Positions 30,957 to 32,494 of a stretch of 32,494 nucleotides of DNA are shown here, in pieces (the first letter of the stretch is position 1; every line of letters starts with the position of its first letter). Source of the stretch: an uncultured Alphaproteobacteria bacterium (GTDB lineage: Bacteria; Pseudomonadota; Alphaproteobacteria; Rhizobiales; Aestuariivirgaceae); NCBI GenBank assembly GCA_945957365.1, contig CAMFKI010000040.1, positions 1 to 32,494 on the forward strand, in the 5' to 3' direction. Made by a program: the position numbers and the translations under genes. The notes beneath the pieces were generated by a model, which did no database searches, had not been told where the DNA came from, and saw only the letters and a program-made list of their open reading frames with translations.

Positions 30957-31862
30957 ATGTATGACCTGATCCGCGCCAAGCTTGCCGGGGGCCAAACCAT
31001 CATCCTCGATGGCGGCACCGGCACCGACATCCAGCGCCGCGGCGTACCCATGAGCAATTCCACCTGGTGTGCCGAGGCGAACGTCACGCACCCCGAGGTG
31101 GTCCGCGACGTCCATGCCGACTACATCAGGGCCGGCGCCGATATCATCATCGCCAACACCTTCGCCACCTCGGCCCTCCTGTTCAATGCGCTCGGCCGCG
31201 ACGAGGAGATGCTGGCCATCGACAAGGCCGCGGTGAAACTCGCGCGGGAGGCTGCGAAAAGCCATCCGGTCGCCGTCGCCGGGTCGATGTCGACCATGCG
31301 CCCGGTGGTGGCCGGCAGCGACCGCACCTCGAAGCAGCGCGAATGGCCGGAAGCGGAAGCGCGCGCCCTGTTCCGGCGCAAGGCCGCCAACCTCGCCGCC
31401 GCCGGCGTCGACCTCATCATGATGGAGATGATGCGCGACACCGACTATTCCGTCTGGGCCACGCAGGCCGCGCAGGCCACCGGGCTTCCCGTCTGGGTCG
31501 GCATCTCGGTCGAGCGCCATGACGGCAAGCTCACCGGCTTCGGCCGCGAGGACCAGGACTTCGACACGGTGGCGCGCGTGCTCGCCGCGCTGAACCCCGA
31601 TGTCATCAGCATCATGCACACCTCGCCCAACGACACCGACGAGGCCATCGACATCCTCCGCAAACACTGGAAAGGCCCGATCGGCGCCTATCCGGAGAGC
31701 GGTTACTTCAAGATGCCGGACTGGACCTTCGTCGACATCATCGAGCCCGACGAACTCGTCGCACGCTCCAGGGTGTGGAAGACCAAGGGCGTCACCGCCT
31801 TCGGTGGCTGCTGCGGCCTCGGCCCGGATCACATCACGGCTCTCCACAAGGCGTTCTCATGA
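30957..31862 (+). CDS. Homocysteine S-methyltransferase family protein
   Basis: A 301-residue TIM-barrel protein of the homocysteine S-methyltransferase / BHMT family. N-terminal ILDGGTGTDIQRRG and the C-terminal GGCCGLGPDH are present, the latter supplying two zinc-binding cysteines (285 and 286). The third ligand normally lies in a G-x-N-C motif, but here the matching stretch reads ISIMHTSP, with His221 where Cys is expected. A C2H zinc site is still possible. Family members move methyl groups from betaine, S-methylmethionine or similar donors to homocysteine. It overlaps the GFA-family gene by four bases (ATGA) and follows the Fe-S gene by 6 bp. Presence of MttB-family genes nearby suggests a methyl-transfer role. 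Confidence 0.87.
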   Translation: MYDLIRAKLAGGQTIILDGGTGTDIQRRGVPMSNSTWCAEANVTHPEVVRDVHADYIRAGADIIIANTFATSALLFNALGRDEEMLAIDKAAVKLAREAAKSHPVAVAGSMSTMRPVVAGSDRTSKQREWPEAEARALFRRKAANLAAAGVDLIMMEMMRDTDYSVWATQAAQATGLPVWVGISVERHDGKLTGFGREDQDFDTVARVLAALNPDVISIMHTSPNDTDEAIDILRKHWKGPIGAYPESGYFKMPDWTFVDIIEPDELVARSRVWKTKGVTAFGGCCGLGPDHITALHKAFS

Positions 31863-32242
31863 AAACCGGATCCTGCCTCTGCGGCGCCGTGAGATTCGAA
31901 GTCCACGGCAAGCTGCGCCCGGTTCTCGCCTGCCACTGCATCCAGTGCCGCAAGCAGACCGGCAACTACATGTCCGCCACCGCCTGCGCCAACGCCGAAC
32001 TGACGTTCGTGGCGCAGGACGGCCTCAAATGGTTCCGCTCCAGCGATGTCGCCCGGCGCGGTTTCTGCAAGTCCTGCGGCTCGGTGCTGTTCTGGAAGCG
32101 CGACGGCAGCGATCAGACCTCGATCTCCGCCGGCGCCATCGACGGCGCGACAGAGACTTACCTCGAAGGCCACATCTATTGCGAAAGCGCCGGCGATTAC
32201 TACGCCATCACCGGCGGCGCCTACCGCAAGGACGAGTGGTAG
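31859..32242 (+). CDS. GFA-family zinc protein
   Basis: A 127-residue protein of the GFA (Gfa-like/CENP-V) family, small beta-rich zinc proteins named after an enzyme proposed to aid glutathione-formaldehyde condensation. The expected metal-binding cysteines are present: Cys6 and Cys8 in GSCLCGAVRFEV, Cys25, 27 and 30 in ACHCIQCRKQTG, and Cys70 and 73 in GFCKSCGSVLFW. If demethylation here released formaldehyde, a role in handling it would fit, but the family is wide and function is not proven. The ATG overlaps the upstream stop (ATGA), so it belongs to the same operon. It is the last gene in the window. Confidence 0.88.
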   Translation: MKTGSCLCGAVRFEVHGKLRPVLACHCIQCRKQTGNYMSATACANAELTFVAQDGLKWFRSSDVARRGFCKSCGSVLFWKRDGSDQTSISAGAIDGATETYLEGHIYCESAGDYYAITGGAYRKDEW

Positions 32243-32494
32243 CAACGAGGCGACAGCCCCGGTCCCTTCTCCCGTTGCACAGCAAACGGAGAAGGGAATT
32301 TCGCCGACCGCCACATCTCCCTTCGATGCCGTCATGCCAGCGAAAGCTGGCACCCCGCCTTGCATCCCCGTGCGCTGAAAGGCCCCATCTTTCTATGGAG
32401 TGACGACGTATGGGGATGATGCCCGCAGTCCCTTCTCCTGTTGCGAAGCAATGGGAGAAGGTGCCCGAAGGGCGGATGAGGGCCTCTGTCCGCG
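32243..32494. repeat. Gene-free end region with three dispersed repeats
   Basis: No credible gene is seen here. The region holds a short copy of the CCTTCTCCC/GGAGAAGG hairpin (32264-32296), a GAAA-loop hairpin TGCCAGC-GAAA-GCTGGCA (32331-32352), and a long copy of the first family (32430-32482) whose tail matches the one at 85-115. The hairpin at 32264-32296 lies 22 bp after the GFA-family stop and may help end that operon. Confidence 0.7.

Noticed and set aside
1..32494. CRISPR array, insertion sequence or prophage
   Set aside because: No regularly spaced repeats, transposase or phage structural genes were seen; repeats found are isolated hairpins.

Overview
This window comes from a GC-rich alphaproteobacterium, most likely of the order Hyphomicrobiales (Rhizobiales). 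The basis is gene content and style: a VUT transporter next to ndk, an OmpA protein with a Pro/Gln-rich middle, an Aap-like amino-acid permease, several MttB-family methyltransferases, many ATGA-type gene overlaps, and the small dispersed hairpin repeats typical of this group. The species cannot be named. No tRNA, rRNA, CRISPR array, transposase or phage gene was seen.

Region 1 (1-2.7 kb) is patchy accessory DNA: a SnoaL-like protein, an orphan YefM-type antitoxin followed by what looks like the last codons of its lost YoeB toxin, an AT-richer DUF2971 gene, about 470 bp with no convincing gene, and a small Cys-motif protein. Region 2 (2.7-17.2 kb) is mostly housekeeping: an exported PRC-barrel protein, a VUT transporter, ndk, an OmpA-family protein, a polar amino-acid ABC transporter (binding protein, permease, ATPase), an ATPase-only Hsp70 homologue coupled to trhO, ppc, an ABC-F ATPase, holC and a small unknown.

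Region 3 (17.2-32.2 kb) is a dense catabolic island. A leftward run of five coupled genes reads lysR, mttB-like, psuK, psuG, mttB-like, with junctions of +3, -1, +9 and -4 nt. A third, more divergent mttB-like gene runs divergently from the lysR gene. Beyond it lie a leftward sugar-type ABC transporter (Tat-exported binding protein, RbsA-type ATPase, RbsC-type permease) and, divergent from that, a rightward group: a methylthioribose-kinase homologue, an Fe-S protein, a homocysteine S-methyltransferase homologue with an altered zinc site, and a GFA-family protein.

The most interesting feature is that two MttB-family methyltransferases bracket and are coupled to a pseudouridine-type kinase and glycosidase. 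This suggests a pathway that demethylates a compound and cleaves a phosphorylated C-nucleoside-like intermediate, possibly imported by the nearby transporter. No corrinoid protein or corrinoid:THF methyltransferase is encoded here, so the methyl acceptor must be encoded elsewhere or the chemistry differs. The substrate is unknown and the pathway is inferred.
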